Assembly (NCBI GenBank): GCA_029531795.1
Contig: JAPEIS010000006.1
Coordinates: 2,170,001 to 2,234,000 of the forward strand
Source of the DNA: Sclerotinia nivalis
Taxonomy: Eukaryota; Ascomycota; Leotiomycetes; Helotiales; Sclerotiniaceae
DNA length: 64,000 nucleotides
Direction of reading: 5' to 3'
Positions within the stretch are counted from its first letter, which is position 1, and every line of letters starts with the position of its first letter. The translations under genes were made by a program, and so were the position numbers. The notes below the pieces were generated by a model that saw nothing but the letters and a program-made list of their open reading frames with translations, ran no database searches and was not told where the DNA came from. Positions 46,506-58,389 of the stretch are shown here, piece by piece.

Positions 46506-47160
46506 GAGGAAGGTGAAGCAAGTAAAAACTAGGTAGATGATGACGCATTCTTCGGTACGATTTGTCACGAGGCTGAGGATCAACTCTAGCCACGATCAAT
46601 ATCGAGGGCTAGCATAGCTAGTTCGCAGGGTGACAAACGATTACTAGAAGTCATGCTGTAGATTTGCATAGTTAACGCGGAGGTTGATATAATTCCCCGA
46701 TCCTCCCAAGTCAACAAAAGCACGTGTGCCGGGTGCAGAGGGTGAACGCAAATTATTTCTCAAACAACCAAAATCTTTTCAAACAAAACCAGCAAAGTAT
46801 CCGCTGCATTTCCCATAAGAACCATATACTTCTGCCGAGGTGGCCCCGGTGAGGTACTGTCAACCTTTACTTTATAGAAAAGCTCACCGGTAACATTTTC
46901 CCACACTCCATCGCGGCCGCTAGCTCCATTTTGACCCTCGGCATCAGAGCTTCTAAATCATCATTGAGCGTTTTCAAGATATCTTCTGATTCTCACTCAC
47001 ATCTACGGAGTACTCTAGATGTAATCAATTACAATTACACTAACAATTACAAACTATCGTTTTCATTCCATCTACAATTGATTATTCTTCATTTTCCTAT
47101 AGTCTCTATTTTCACCCCAACATTTCATCTCTTTATAAGAATCCCGAAAACATCAATATA
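46506..47160. promoter_or_regulatory. Intergenic region upstream of the LYR-motif gene
   Basis: This stretch of 655 bases holds the 3' end of the thioesterase-like transcript and the promoter or leader of the LYR gene. The last 200 bases are rich in TTCA/CAAT-like AT sequence. No specific motif is named. Confidence 0.4.
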
Positions 47161-47787
47161 ATGCCATCTACAGCTCTTAGGCAAGAAGTAATTTCGATTT
47201 ACAAAGGTAGTTCTCAGATCTCTTTTTCCTTCTCTCAAGCTTTCATCGTTCGAGAGCATGTATTCTTGCTTACCCATTCGCCCTTATAATCTCTTCTTCT
47301 GCATGAACTGCCAACACTTTCTCCTTACACACTGCCCAATTGACTAAGTCTCTCCCTCAACACAGAACTCCTCAATATAGGTCGTGAATATCCTCTTGGA
47401 TATACGTACTTTCGCACACGGTTACACAAGGCGTTTATGGCGAATGCATCTATGGAAAGCGAGATCGAGATACGGAAAGGGATTGAACGCGCGGAGTTTG
47501 TTAGGAAGGGTATGTGTTATTACTTTCTGGCATCTATAAAGAGAGAGGGGACGTATTGGGTTTGGTTGAAGTTATGCTAATTATTTTATTGGGAGTAGAG
47601 ATTGAAGCATTGTATGTCACATTGTAGCTCCTGAAATTCACGAGGCGCATTAGAGGACGAATCACAGGACCCGCGTATAAGTATCACACAGAAATAGAGA
47701 CATAAGCTGATTAAATATGTATTGGGTATATCCAGGTACTATCTGAAAAGGTATCGAGCGCTGCGACAAAGATACAAAGAAGGATGA
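47161..47787 (+). CDS. Complex-1 LYR family protein (ETFRF1/LYRM5-like)
   Basis: Four exons (47161-47206, 47366-47509, 47600-47612, 47736-47787) give an 84-residue basic protein. Exon 3 has only 13 nt; skipping it breaks the frame, while including it gives [19 protein letters not shown]. The protein starts [20 protein letters not shown], with the LYR tripeptide appearing as I-Y-K, then [19 protein letters not shown] and [10 protein letters not shown], the pattern of LYRM5/ETFRF1. LYR proteins are small mitochondrial matrix helpers that bind the acyl carrier protein; this subfamily removes FAD from, or regulates, electron-transfer flavoprotein. Introns are 159, 90 and 123 nt, long relative to the coding parts, and the gene is too fragmented to appear as a single open frame. 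Confidence 0.82.
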
Positions 47788-48132
47788 AGAATGATGATGA
47801 TGAAGCCTCCTGGCATTTATATCCAAACGATGAATACTATACGCCGATTGAGAGGCAGATAGATATATACAGTCCTTATGGACGGGATATTAGACCGACG
47901 GTGAATCCAGAAAGACGACTTGAATCCTGGCCTCGAGATGTTGTAGGATGAGAGAAATATTTTCGAGCGCGCGGCGTATATGAGAGGTGATGAATATGTA
48001 CGGGAAGTGGTGAATGTGATATTGGTAGAGGCGAACCGAGAACAGAACAATTAAGGTGGTAATATAAACATGAGGAAGGACGAGAATTGGTGGAGAAAAT
48101 TGGGTAAACTTGAGGACATGTGAATGACCTCT
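47788..48132. other. Convergent intergenic region
   Basis: These 345 bases separate the LYR gene and the methyltransferase, which converge. Nothing beyond 3' UTRs is expected or seen. Confidence 0.45.
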
Positions 48133-49941
48133 TCAATTATTTGAATCAGACTTCGGATCTTTTTTCTTCGCCCACCAAGCACCGACTTCTAGACACTCTC
48201 CCCAGGATGTTCCATTATTCTTCAATAAATCCGTCATCAAATTTCCGCGCCAACGATCCCATTCGTCCATATTTTTCCCACTCGCTTCCTTCAGTAGTGG
48301 TTCTAGACTCTCGACCAGTTGTATAATGCTCATCAATGCGGTTCTGCGAAGAGCAGCTTGTCCTGGTGTAAGATGCTTTCGATCAGCTTCCTTGGCTTTG
48401 CCTCTCGATCCGTCAAGTCCATTAGTGGAGGTGGCGGATCCGCCGACTCCTTCACGCTCCCAACGTACTTCACCAAGCGGGATTGCTAGTCTTCGACTTT
48501 CGATTTGTTCGAGGACTTCGGCTTCTTGGAGCAGCATAGCTCGGATACTTGTACAGGGCATAGGGGGTAAATCTCGAGCCTCGAGGGCCTTGGATATCCA
48601 TGTATTGTAGTCTATAAGATATTGATTTTGTGGCGTTGCTAAAGGTGTTTGTGGTGTAATAGTATATGCGCCCATGGCATTGGTGTATATTTGTTTGTGA
48701 GCTTGATTAGAACTGTCTTTGTCCTTCGTCGCAGGTGGTGTGTGTGATAAGAGCATTCGAATAGTATGATCGCCGTCCCAAATCTCCAGTACTCCTCCAG
48801 GTTTTAATATTCGTAAATATTCGTCCATCAAAGCCTGCGAGCGATCGTTATCTTTTGTAGATAATATCATGCTCATATCCTTAACCATGATAAGTGAGAA
48901 CTCTTCGTCGCGAAAGGGGAGGGGCGTCTTTCGTAAATCGTGCTGGACGAAACGCCAATTCATATCATCATCCGCATCCATGCGAGTAGCTAGCGGTGCA
49001 ATATCTATACCTGTAAATTGTATCGAGGAGTGACCTTTATGCGCAAAATGTTTATGGCACATCACACTCCAAAAGCCTGTGCCACAAGCAACCTCGAGTA
49101 CTCGTTTCGGGGGTCTGCTGTTGAAAGCTGATGAACATGTCGGCCCATTGAAGACCTGACATAATAACATCGTTCGTAAAGTCTGACGATGGATTTCGGG
49201 AAGATCGCATGGTAGAGGATATGCCAACGAGGAATCTCGTAGATATTGGCGACCATGTCGCTTGGTAAATGGTTGCGCCATGGAAGCTTCTGTTGATGAC
49301 CCTAACGGATCACGATCACGATCTCGCTCAGCCGAATTTATTTTCGAGAATTGACTCGAACCTGCTGTGCTAGAAATACTATCTGCTCTGCCTGCGGAAT
49401 CTGAATCTCCTCTCTGCTGCTGGTGGGCGGCGGAATTGGTGGAGGCATACCGTTCCACTCCGCTTGCATTTTTGAAGCTGTGAGTCGACTGGCCCGAGGT
49501 CAATGATGATTTGCGCTTCGCTTTCGCTTCTGTGGCGGCCCTGGCTTTCTTGGTTTGATTTGCGGAGTGTTTGTAATTGACTAAAGGGGTTGAAAGCATA
49601 CCCACACCCGGAGTCGAGCTAGTGGTGTTTATCAATACCTCGGAAAAAGAATCGTTACTCTTATCGCTCCTGAAAATGGGACTTCCAACAAGACTGGATG
49701 GGAATGAGAGGATTTGTTGGAGATTATGTAGTGGAACTGGAGGGTCGGGATCTAATTGTGGTAATTCGTTTCGTTCTGAACTTGATTTTGATGGTGGTCT
49801 TGATCGAGGGGTTTTGCTCTTGCAAAATGGTCTAGTGGGTAAGGCTTGCGAAAGTATAGATAAGTTTGTATGCGCTGATGGTGGTTTTGAACGATTAGGT
49901 TTCTGGACCGTTGTGTTATGGAAAAAAGCCGCTTCAGCCAT
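48133..49941 (-). CDS. SAM-dependent methyltransferase with long disordered N-terminus
   Basis: This single exon encodes 602 residues. The first ~220 are Ser/Pro/Lys-rich and disordered (TKKARAATEAKAKRKSS; AERDRDRD). A class I methyltransferase domain follows: RHGRQYLRD and a helix, motif I VLEVACGTGFWS at about 281-292, FTGIDIAPLA as the ribose-binding strand, FVQHDLRKTPLPFRDEEFSL as motif II/III, and LRILKPGGVLEIWDGDH as the post-motif strand. The C-terminal ~200 residues include a helical segment (LRRTALMSIIQLVESLEPLL) and end in KKKDPKSDSNN. It resembles fungal conserved methyltransferases of unspecified substrate. Nothing in the domain points to protein, RNA or small-molecule targets. 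Confidence 0.85.
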   Translation of the reverse strand: MAEAAFFHNTTVQKPNRSKPPSAHTNLSILSQALPTRPFCKSKTPRSRPPSKSSSERNELPQLDPDPPVPLHNLQQILSFPSSLVGSPIFRSDKSNDSFSEVLINTTSSTPGVGMLSTPLVNYKHSANQTKKARAATEAKAKRKSSLTSGQSTHSFKNASGVERYASTNSAAHQQQRGDSDSAGRADSISSTAGSSQFSKINSAERDRDRDPLGSSTEASMAQPFTKRHGRQYLRDSSLAYPLPCDLPEIHRQTLRTMLLCQVFNGPTCSSAFNSRPPKRVLEVACGTGFWSVMCHKHFAHKGHSSIQFTGIDIAPLATRMDADDDMNWRFVQHDLRKTPLPFRDEEFSLIMVKDMSMILSTKDNDRSQALMDEYLRILKPGGVLEIWDGDHTIRMLLSHTPPATKDKDSSNQAHKQIYTNAMGAYTITPQTPLATPQNQYLIDYNTWISKALEARDLPPMPCTSIRAMLLQEAEVLEQIESRRLAIPLGEVRWEREGVGGSATSTNGLDGSRGKAKEADRKHLTPGQAALRRTALMSIIQLVESLEPLLKEASGKNMDEWDRWRGNLMTDLLKNNGTSWGECLEVGAWWAKKKDPKSDSNN

Positions 49942-52497
49942 AATAATATGATGATGGCCCTTCTTCTTATGGTTATGTTATTTCGAGTAACCTTATTGAT
50001 TAACCATCAAAGCTAGTAAATCATGGTTATGGGTACTTGGTTCCTCGAGTATAGTGCCTGGAGATTTCCCGTAGGGTGTTTTGCCTAATTGAACGCCACC
50101 GATCTTGTTGTATTCGTGATGTATTGGGACTATTCGTATCCTTGACAGCGAATAAAACTTTTAAGTTAAAGTTGGGAAAGTAGTAATTATGTACCAGTAA
50201 TGTGGCGCTATAAGATATTTGTGACTCGTGAATGCTGTGCTAGGCGAAGTACAAGTAGATAATGTATAATTCTCCGCATTGCAGGTGATCTTTTGACCCT
50301 GCACAGCAGTAAGGTTAATTTCTTTAGCTGGAAACCGGAAAAGTTCGTTTATTAGATGATAAGTCTATAGCACATGTAATTATGGATAGGTCCTTCCTCT
50401 GCATCGATCCAAAGACAAGCAAGCCCCAGAAATGTATCGGAGTGAGCGAAGAGATGGTGGCATTAGGCGTCAGGGTTGTCGATTGTTGTATCCCCGTGTC
50501 GTATACTCCAGGATAGGGGACCTCGAGGATCTAATTGGTATTTAGTAATATTGTGATAATGATATATTAATACAAACGGTTGTGAGTACTGGCGGAATGA
50601 TAATTTCCTACTTTGAAAATCTGGGGAAAGGAGGGGGAACTCTAGCTTTATAGAAGAAGCTAGGTCTAGACAAATCATGCATTCATCAGGTCACTTTGAA
50701 AATCGAATGGTATAGTCAATTCGTTGGGAATGATCCTACAGCTTTTTTGGAGCTCATCTAGGTTCTAATCCGTGCCATGAACATGTTTCAAAATGCTGGG
50801 GTTTCAAAAAGATCAATTCATTCTGACAATTGAAGAATTGGCCATGCCATAGGACTCTTCTCCCCGACTTCAACGCTGGTAAGGCAAATGCTTTCCCCAC
50901 CCTCACTTGCAGATATCCCCTGCCCATGGGAAACTATAATAAACACCGAAAAGCTTTCATATGATCCGATTGGCGATACAAACCCGCACTTTGGGGTGTT
51001 TCGTGGCCTTTCGCCGAAATTACAGTCGGTTTGGTAACTTTGGTTAGCTTTCAATCAGTTCAAGTTATATTCCCGCGTCGTCGTACCCCAGGTTTCACCC
51101 AAAGAATAATAGTAAATTAATAACATAACATTATCCTTCTTGGATTCGTGGAGGCTCCTCTAGATAGACATAGGAACCTTCCCCGAACCGTCTGAAAACA
51201 ACTGTTTGATCCGGTTGTGCGTAAAGTCCTATGGACTTTGCCAACCGCCACTTATTGTGAGATAACGCTGAAAGAATGCATCTAATTGCGCTAATGAAAA
51301 CTCGATATTGAATAAATTCAAAATTGAAGCCTTGCAGGATGTTGGGACTCGAGCATCTAAAATGCAAGCAAGCATAGGACAAAAGGCTTCTTGCATATGT
51401 TGTTGTACAAGACGTACTTCACATTGCACCAACTTGGATGAGGCCGGATGTTACCTCATCAGAATCCAGTCGGACGGACCATGCAAACTTTGATTATCTA
51501 CCTGTTTCAAGTAACTTCCAAGCAAAATTGCTGTGTAGGTTAATGGATAATGGAACATGAAACAGAGAAGACGGCGAATAACCCAAGAGCAAAGTGTATT
51601 CATGCAGCTGATAATGCAGTACTTGTCTTGTCATACATAGAACTCATTGTTGATACCCGGAACAACACCTCAATGTCTCAAAGAAATGGCAAATTCATTG
51701 TATGGAACTTCGAGTGAATCTAGGAAGCCTATTGCCATATGATTTCATTGATTGAAGTCCTAATCAATAGATGTGGAAGTCTTGATGTGTCCAAAATATA
51801 TTCCCGTACGGTGACTCGCTTATGTCTTCACGTGATTTCAATTTTTTGACGCTAAGCTCTCATCCATGTTGATGTTCCGCTGAGTTCTAGTTGGAGCTTG
51901 GTGGGTGAACCACATCTGAGCAGGAAGTTGACGATAACATCAATACAACAAATTCGATCTACAAGATTCTTTTATCGACAGCGTCATAACACATGAGAAG
52001 CTTTTCTCTCCTGTTTACAAGGTAGTACTTTCTTTTTCTTCCTAAGAGGAACGACGAATTCTTTTTCTTTCAACAGTGTTCACATCTTGATATAGCCACT
52101 TACCAGTTACAAGATAATAGGCCCAACACTTAGAACTCGAACGAATTACTCTTAACATCTGCGAGATCTTTCACGAAGGCCCGAAGGTTGAGTAGATACT
52201 CCAATTACGCACCTTCCAGAATCCACTGTGTCGAAACCTTGAAAACCACTGTATCTACTTGAATTCAATATCGATTGCTTCGCGCACAATAGCGCACCAC
52301 ACCACAGGTGACTTTGCGATCGTGGTTTATGCTAGAAATTATTTCTAAGAGACCTATGTGCCAACGAAGAAGAAACCGATCCCCAGCTTCGAAACCACCA
52401 GTTCAACCGGTCCTCGGTTTATTCCGTCTCCCTACACGGCCTGCGCTCACAAAGCTGAGTCGACGCCTCCGCTAGATCTCTATCTGCGGTGGTTTTA
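49942..52497. promoter_or_regulatory. Long region upstream of ccr4
   Basis: About 2.5 kb lie between two divergent starts. No gene is supportable (50463-51500 has only shadow frames). The last ~500 bases before 52498 have a less AT-rich, pyrimidine-rich character with several short upstream ATGs, as expected for a long 5' leader. This is inference; no transcript data are available. Confidence 0.45.
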
Positions 52498-54828
52498 ATG
52501 GCAGATGGTTACAGATTTACACAGCAGAGCGCTGGGAACTATTATTACCCTCAAAATACACACCATCCGAGACATTTGATCCGTACTGGGACACCTCCAA
52601 ATAACATTCGATCTGCCTTTAACACCAATACCCCCTCCCCCACTCGAACCCCTGATCCTCAATCTCCAGCTCACGGTCTTTACGGTATGTTCAACCATCA
52701 GCAAGGGCAACATGGCCGCGTCAATGGTGCCGGACGGGGTGCCATGGCAAGCATGATGCAATATCCTCACTTTCCCTCACATCAGTCTCAGCATACTCAA
52801 CACCACGCCAATATTCAACAAGACCACAATGCACACAATTCTAATGGGGTCAACCATCATGCGAATTTTCCCTCTGTTGGCATGCAAAACTCGACGTCCA
52901 CTTTCACTTCAAACCTACAAAATGGGCACACGACAAGTACACATGGTGGTCAGGCGCCGCCAATCAATGAGCATTGGCAGAAGCAAATGGAATTGTATAC
53001 AGAAGGAAAGAAAGCAAAACAACATGGCCCGCATTACTTTGCTAGAACCAAAGCCACCCAGAATACTGTTGACAAGCCCACAACGACATCAGCTGAGGAA
53101 GAATCAGAGAATGCCAGTCGAAATAGACCTTCGAATACGGACAGTTCTATTAAGCGTCAAGATTGGCATAATTTGGATATGAGTGGGCTTGGGCTTCGAG
53201 CATTATCAGTCGAAGTATTCCAGTATACCTTCCTCCAAGAGTTATACGTAGCATCCAACGCCCTCACCTCTTTACCTGCAGCTATCGGTCAATTGCGACA
53301 TTTGCGCCATTTAGATGCCTCGAGCAATGCATTGCAGACTTTACCCCCTGAACTAGGCATGTGTGTGTATTTGAAGAATTTACTACTATTCGATAACCAG
53401 CTCACTTCGCTGCCTTGTTCATTTGGATCACTCTACCAACTAGAGATGTTAGGCATTGAGGGCAACAAACAAATGGACCCCGCTATCAAGAGTGAGATCA
53501 TGGAGAAGGGAACTAAGGCCCTTATCCATACTCTCAAAGAAGAAGCCCCAAGTAAGTTTATAAATCTACACTCTGTATCTCGTGACTAACCCATTCAAGT
53601 ACCTCCTCCTCCCGCTCCTAGAGAAATGATTGATCTACTCAATGGTACAACTGTTGCCCCGGATGTCGAGAGGTTCACTGTGTTCTCTTATAACATTTTG
53701 TGTGATAACTACGTGGGTCCCGGCCAATACGGTTATGTCCCGTCCAAAGCTTTAGACTGGGAGCATCGGCGTCATGAGATTCTACGCGAAATCGAAGAAC
53801 GGGATTCTGATTTTGTGTGCCTTCAGGAGGTGGATGCTGAAAATTTCCGAGAATTTTTCAGTGTGAAACTTGCATACAAAGACTACAAAGGTGTATGGTG
53901 GCCGAAGTCAAGAGCCAAGACTATGTCCGAGTCGGCTGCAAAGGCTGTCGATGGCTGCGCAACATTTTATAAGAACAACAAATACATTCTCCTTGACAAG
54001 CAACTTATCGATTTTGCCAATATCGCAATCAATAGACCGGATATGAAAAACCAACATGACATTTTCAATCGTGTCATGCCTAGGGATCATATTGCTGTGC
54101 TGGCTTTCTTCGAGAACCGCCTAACAGGATCACGCGTTATTGTTGCTAATGCACACATATTCTGGGATCCAGCCTATGCTGATGTTAAATTAATTCAAAT
54201 CGCAATCTTGATGGAAAGCATAAGCAAATTCGCCGAGAAATATCAACGATTCCCGCCATGTAAAGACAAAAAAGCATATACCATTACGGACGATTCAAAT
54301 TCGGATGCCCCTGTGGAAATCGCCCCGGAGCCCGCACCATCCATGGAATACACAAACAAGACCCAAATACCGCTAATAGTTTGTGGTGATTTGAATTCTA
54401 CGGCAGACTCCAGTGTGTACGAGTTATTGGCCACGGGACGAGTTGCCCCTGATCATCCAGATCTCGGTAATTATCAATATGGAAATTTCACGAGAGATGG
54501 AATTGAGCATCCTTTCTCCCTTCGATCCGCCTATACAAACCTAGCCGATGGTCCACAAGAATTAACATGGACCAATTACACACCCGGCTTTACCGATCAC
54601 ATTGATCATATCTGGTACTCCACCAATGCTCTCGAGAACACGGATTTGTTAGGCCCTGTAGACGAAGAGTACATGAGAACAGTACCCGGTTTACCACACT
54701 ACCATTTCCCCAGTGATCACTTAGCACTTCTAGCCCGATTCAATGTCAAGACGCCAAAAGCCAAGAAACCCCATCAAGATCCACCAGATTTCGGTTCGTC
54801 GAGCCACCATGATCGACGAAGAGATTAG
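52498..54828 (+). CDS. ccr4: Ccr4, catalytic subunit of the Ccr4-Not deadenylase
   Basis: Two exons (52498-53551, 53600-54828) with a 48-nt intron (GTAAGT...TTCAAG) give 760 residues. MADGYRFTQQ is the usual fungal Ccr4 start. Residues 1-215 are Gln/His/Asn-rich and disordered. Leucine-rich repeats span about 222-330 (DMSGLGLRALS, LYVASNALTSLP, LDASSNALQTLP, LLLFDNQLTSLP), the surface that binds Caf1/Pop2. The exonuclease-endonuclease-phosphatase domain follows, with FSYNILCDNY, catalytic Glu428 in CLQEVD, NAHIFWDP, Asp615/Asn617 in VCGDLNS, TDHIDHIWYS, and Asp724/His725 in PSDHLAL. All magnesium-binding and catalytic residues are present, so it should shorten mRNA poly(A) tails. The family assignment is certain. 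Confidence 0.96.
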
Positions 54829-55812
54829 AAATGTACATGGAGCAAAAGCAAAGGCTTCAACTTCTTAATCTCAGGGACTGGACGGATGGATTTCAATGAA
54901 CGGAAAGGGGGGAGTTTATTTTTCTTTCTTGTGTTTATTCCATGGGCTTGGAAATTGGTGGTTTGGCAGGCTACTGGCGGGCGTGGAGCGTTGTATGCAT
55001 TTTCGAACCGTCTTTTTTCACTCTCCTTTGCGGTCGTCTTTTCGGGTTTTGTTTTCGTGTAATGATTAGGTTTCAGAGTGGTGTGGGGGTGGATGAAGTG
55101 AATAGGCATGGGATGGGATGTGAGCGAGCAGCGTGTGGAGGAGGTGAATAGCGTTAGTCGGAGGTGAATAGAGATGAACGGGGATGAGATGAGATGGGAT
55201 ATATGCACACAAAACAAGATACATGTTAGTGTATAGAACAACATGATAAAACTGTTTTGCCCCTTTTTCAAATTATACTTACTGCTTGACTATTGGTGAT
55301 ATACGTGTACTGATATCGAATTTTGGTTCTCATTGCCGAGTGAAGGTACTAACTAAAATATAAAACACAAATCAAAATTTTATGAATATTTACATGGCAT
55401 ATTGCGTCACTCATGGTTGTTTGTTTACATGATTCTTGGTGCTGCTAGTACAACATCTCTTGATACAAATCTGAGAATTTTTCGTTTTAACTTTAGGCCT
55501 ATTGTTTGAATTGTTCATTTCTGTTTTCATGCAATTCCTTGTGCTATACTCGATTCTAGTCTTTCATTACTTTCTCGTATATTTCTAGATAAAGAAGTGC
55601 TACATGGATATCTTTGTAGTAGCCGCATCGGGTCAAATTTCCTCAGTCCTCCTTTGTCGCCCTGAATCGCAAAATTTTGTGGTTTTATTTTGATCTTCGC
55701 ATCTCATTGATTTTTAAATCTCACCTTACCTCACCTCACCTCACACCCAGAAAATAATCTAACTAATATCAACCTACCAGCCCAAATCCAAATCCAAATC
55801 CACCCACCCATC
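54829..55812. other. Intergenic region
   Basis: About 980 bases separate ccr4 from the SRR1-like gene. A short CTCAC pentamer repeat occurs near 55722-55745. Minus-strand frames opposite 54825-55271 are low-complexity antisense text and not credible. The end of the stretch is the next gene's promoter. Confidence 0.45.
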
Positions 55813-57368
55813 ATGCAAGAAGCACCCTCTATAACGCACATGCCGCGTCGTTCAGACTTGCAACGCGTGCGGCAGATGATACGGATATGGGATAAACTAA
55901 CGGTGCATTGGAAATCTTCCGCGTCGTATGCTGCACAGGTACGATTTTTGCGGGGTTTTGAGGGGTGGGCTATTGATCGGGCGATTTGTGTGGGGATTGG
56001 GGGGTTGGGGAATAGGAATTTTAAGGGGGGGAAGAGGAGGAGGTGGAGTTTGGATTGTACGTATGATGGGAAGGGGTTGAAGGGGTTGTGTCAGTTGGTT
56101 TTGTTTCAGTGTTGGGTAGAGGTTTTGAGTAGGTTTTCCCTTTTTCTTTTTGGATTTGATTTGGGGATTTTTTCCGGGAGGGTTTTGTTTTGTTTTGTTT
56201 GTTTTGATGGAGCTGTGTTTGAGTTGATTCATTATGGACGTCGATCATATAATTGTACCGAAAAAAAACTAAACTAATACCTTCTCCAGAAGAAAAATGC
56301 GAAATCGATGATAACGCTATATTATTCTATTTTCCGAACGGCCTAAACACAATCGAGGAACTCTTCATGCAAGGTCTAGGATATGGGGATAATATCGTTT
56401 TATACTATGACGAGCTGAGAGATCTGATGACACCTGAAACATTTCTATTTGGAATGAGCAAACATGTTAAATATTGGCATGAAGATTTATTGAATTTTGC
56501 GATTCCTCATATGGCTGTTTTGGCGCCGTTGGAGGTAAATGGGTATTGGAAGAATTATTCTCGTCGGTGAGTTTTTTCCTGAAGATTTAAGAGTATGATT
56601 GCAGGTTGATGATGTATTTGGAATGCGGGGATATACTGACTCCAAAACAGGACTCAACTGATATTCCGGAGTTCTTTAAATACAGTAAATAGTAGAAAAC
56701 TCGGTCCTCTTGTAGATATAACCTCGCTCCCTCCTGACGAACAAAAACGACTTAGGAGAGATCTCGACACGAGGGAAAGTACTGAGTTGCTTATGAGTGA
56801 GATATTAATGAATTATGAGCTTTACTACCGAAGTGAGCCGGATTCGACAAAAAAGAGAGAGAGACCAATGCAAGGATGGTATAGACCAATGGCATGGCAC
56901 AAGCTTCCTGGACTTACTGGTATCTCGGGGGATATATATAATTTGGATAAAATGCAGAGGAAATGGAAAGCGAAGAATGTGTCGTGGCGGCGGTGGATTG
57001 TTCAGAAATTACCTTTGTTGATTTATTTTGATATGGTGTTGCGTTGGATCGAGAGGATTTTTATTGATTCTTTTTCGAAAGATGATATACCGTTAAATGA
57101 GGGGCATAGATGGCCGGTGGAAGCAGTGTGGGATTCGAGGGAGGAGGATGGGAAGGTGTGGTATTTGGTTGAGACGAGGAGGAAAGGGAGGACGAATTGG
57201 GGACATTGGCCGAGTGAGGAATTGGGGCCCGGGGCGTATGAAAAGGTTAATGATTTTCATTTTGTGAGTCCCGGGAGGAGGAAAGGGAATGTGAAGATGG
57301 GGTGGTGGGATTATGGGAAGCGGTTGTTTGGGAGGTTTGTTTGGCATATGTATGATGAGGGCGAGTAA
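55813..57368 (+). CDS. SRR1-like domain protein (tentative)
   Basis: Three exons (55813-56128, 56290-56566, 56651-57368) with introns of 161 and 84 nt give 436 residues with consistent phases. Intron 1 uses GTAGGT and is T/G-rich; its acceptor CTTCTCCAG restores VEVLKEKCEIDDNAILFYF. The N-terminal half has an AICVGIGGLGNRN strand-turn, a helix GLCQLVLFQCWVEVL, then GDNIVLYYDELRDLMTPETF and FAIPHMAVLAPLEVNGYW. This layout resembles the SRR1 (sensitivity to red light reduced) domain found in fungi and plants. The C-terminal half is Trp-rich and lacks a motif that I know (RPMAWHKLPGLTG; HRWPVEAVWDSREEDGKVWY). The gene is real; the family is moderate confidence. SRR1 proteins in other eukaryotes affect clock and heme-related regulation. 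Confidence 0.68.
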
Positions 57369-58389
57369 AAATCTCACTGGGTTTCATATGAAAATGCGGG
57401 ATTCCATCGAGGCAAGGTCTTTCTGAAGATAAGGTAGGAAGACTGGGACTAAATCAAAATTCGGAAAAGTTTCTCGCTCGGATATGAAGAATGAATTATA
57501 GCTCCTTGATCATATGAAGAAAAGCGCTCGGATGCAACTCGTAGTTGACTGATCCGCACCACGTGAGGAAGGTCCTAAAGATAGATATATTGCCATGCTA
57601 TAGATGAAGGAACGAGCAGGTTGGCAGCGCAGGTAGACAATAGGAAGGAGGTAAGGAAAAAGCGGACTAGAATTAAGCAGCGATGCAATACATAGGAACG
57701 ACACATTCCATATTCATCTTCGTATATTACCTTACTCCAGGCATAGAAGAGGTTTGGATCTGCCAGACTTGAGTACAGATGGGGTTTAAAATGAATGCTC
57801 TTCATGCTCCTCGAAATCATGATGATGCTCAACGATTAAGGTTATCGCAAAGGAATCATAAAGATCCATTCTTCTTGTTGTAGCAAGCACAACAGAGCAC
57901 AGTAATATGAAGATTCTACGCAGGAATAGCTTTATTCTGTGTGAATAAATAATTCTATTGAAACTATGTGGTGTATAATATGATATCTGGAAGTTGCGAT
58001 GGTAAAAGCTTAATAGAGTCGGACGGTGTACATTCAAAAGAAGCTTTGTTGATGGTACAGGCATTTTATGGGCTATAAAATTGTATTGATATGCCGGTAA
58101 AACTCTGGTCCGTTCCGCCCCGCACCTACCATAGGTTAGCTAGGCACATAAAAGTAAGTACCTAGGTACGAAGTAAGCTTGGAACGAATCAATTCAATCA
58201 TTCACATCATTGCACATTGCATCAACCTTCACTCTTTCTCTACATGAGCAACAAGTTACAAAACATTTGTACATACCTACAGCTCGAACCCTCAATTGCG
58301 ATAACCTAACATGGCTGTTTAAATGGTTCTATTTGATTCTTAATACAAAACGATCCTAAAACCTATCATCCTTCTCGATACGACTCACC
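57369..58389. promoter_or_regulatory. Intergenic region upstream of the vacuolar membrane protease
   Basis: This is about 1 kb of AT-rich sequence. It contains the SRR1-like 3' UTR and the protease promoter. Minus-strand frames at 57510-58064 are not protein-like. Confidence 0.4.

Noticed and set aside
54825..55271. Minus-strand 148-codon frame at the ccr4 3' end
   Set aside because: His/Thr/Ser/Pro-rich text typical of antisense AT/GC-skewed 3' flank; no motif.
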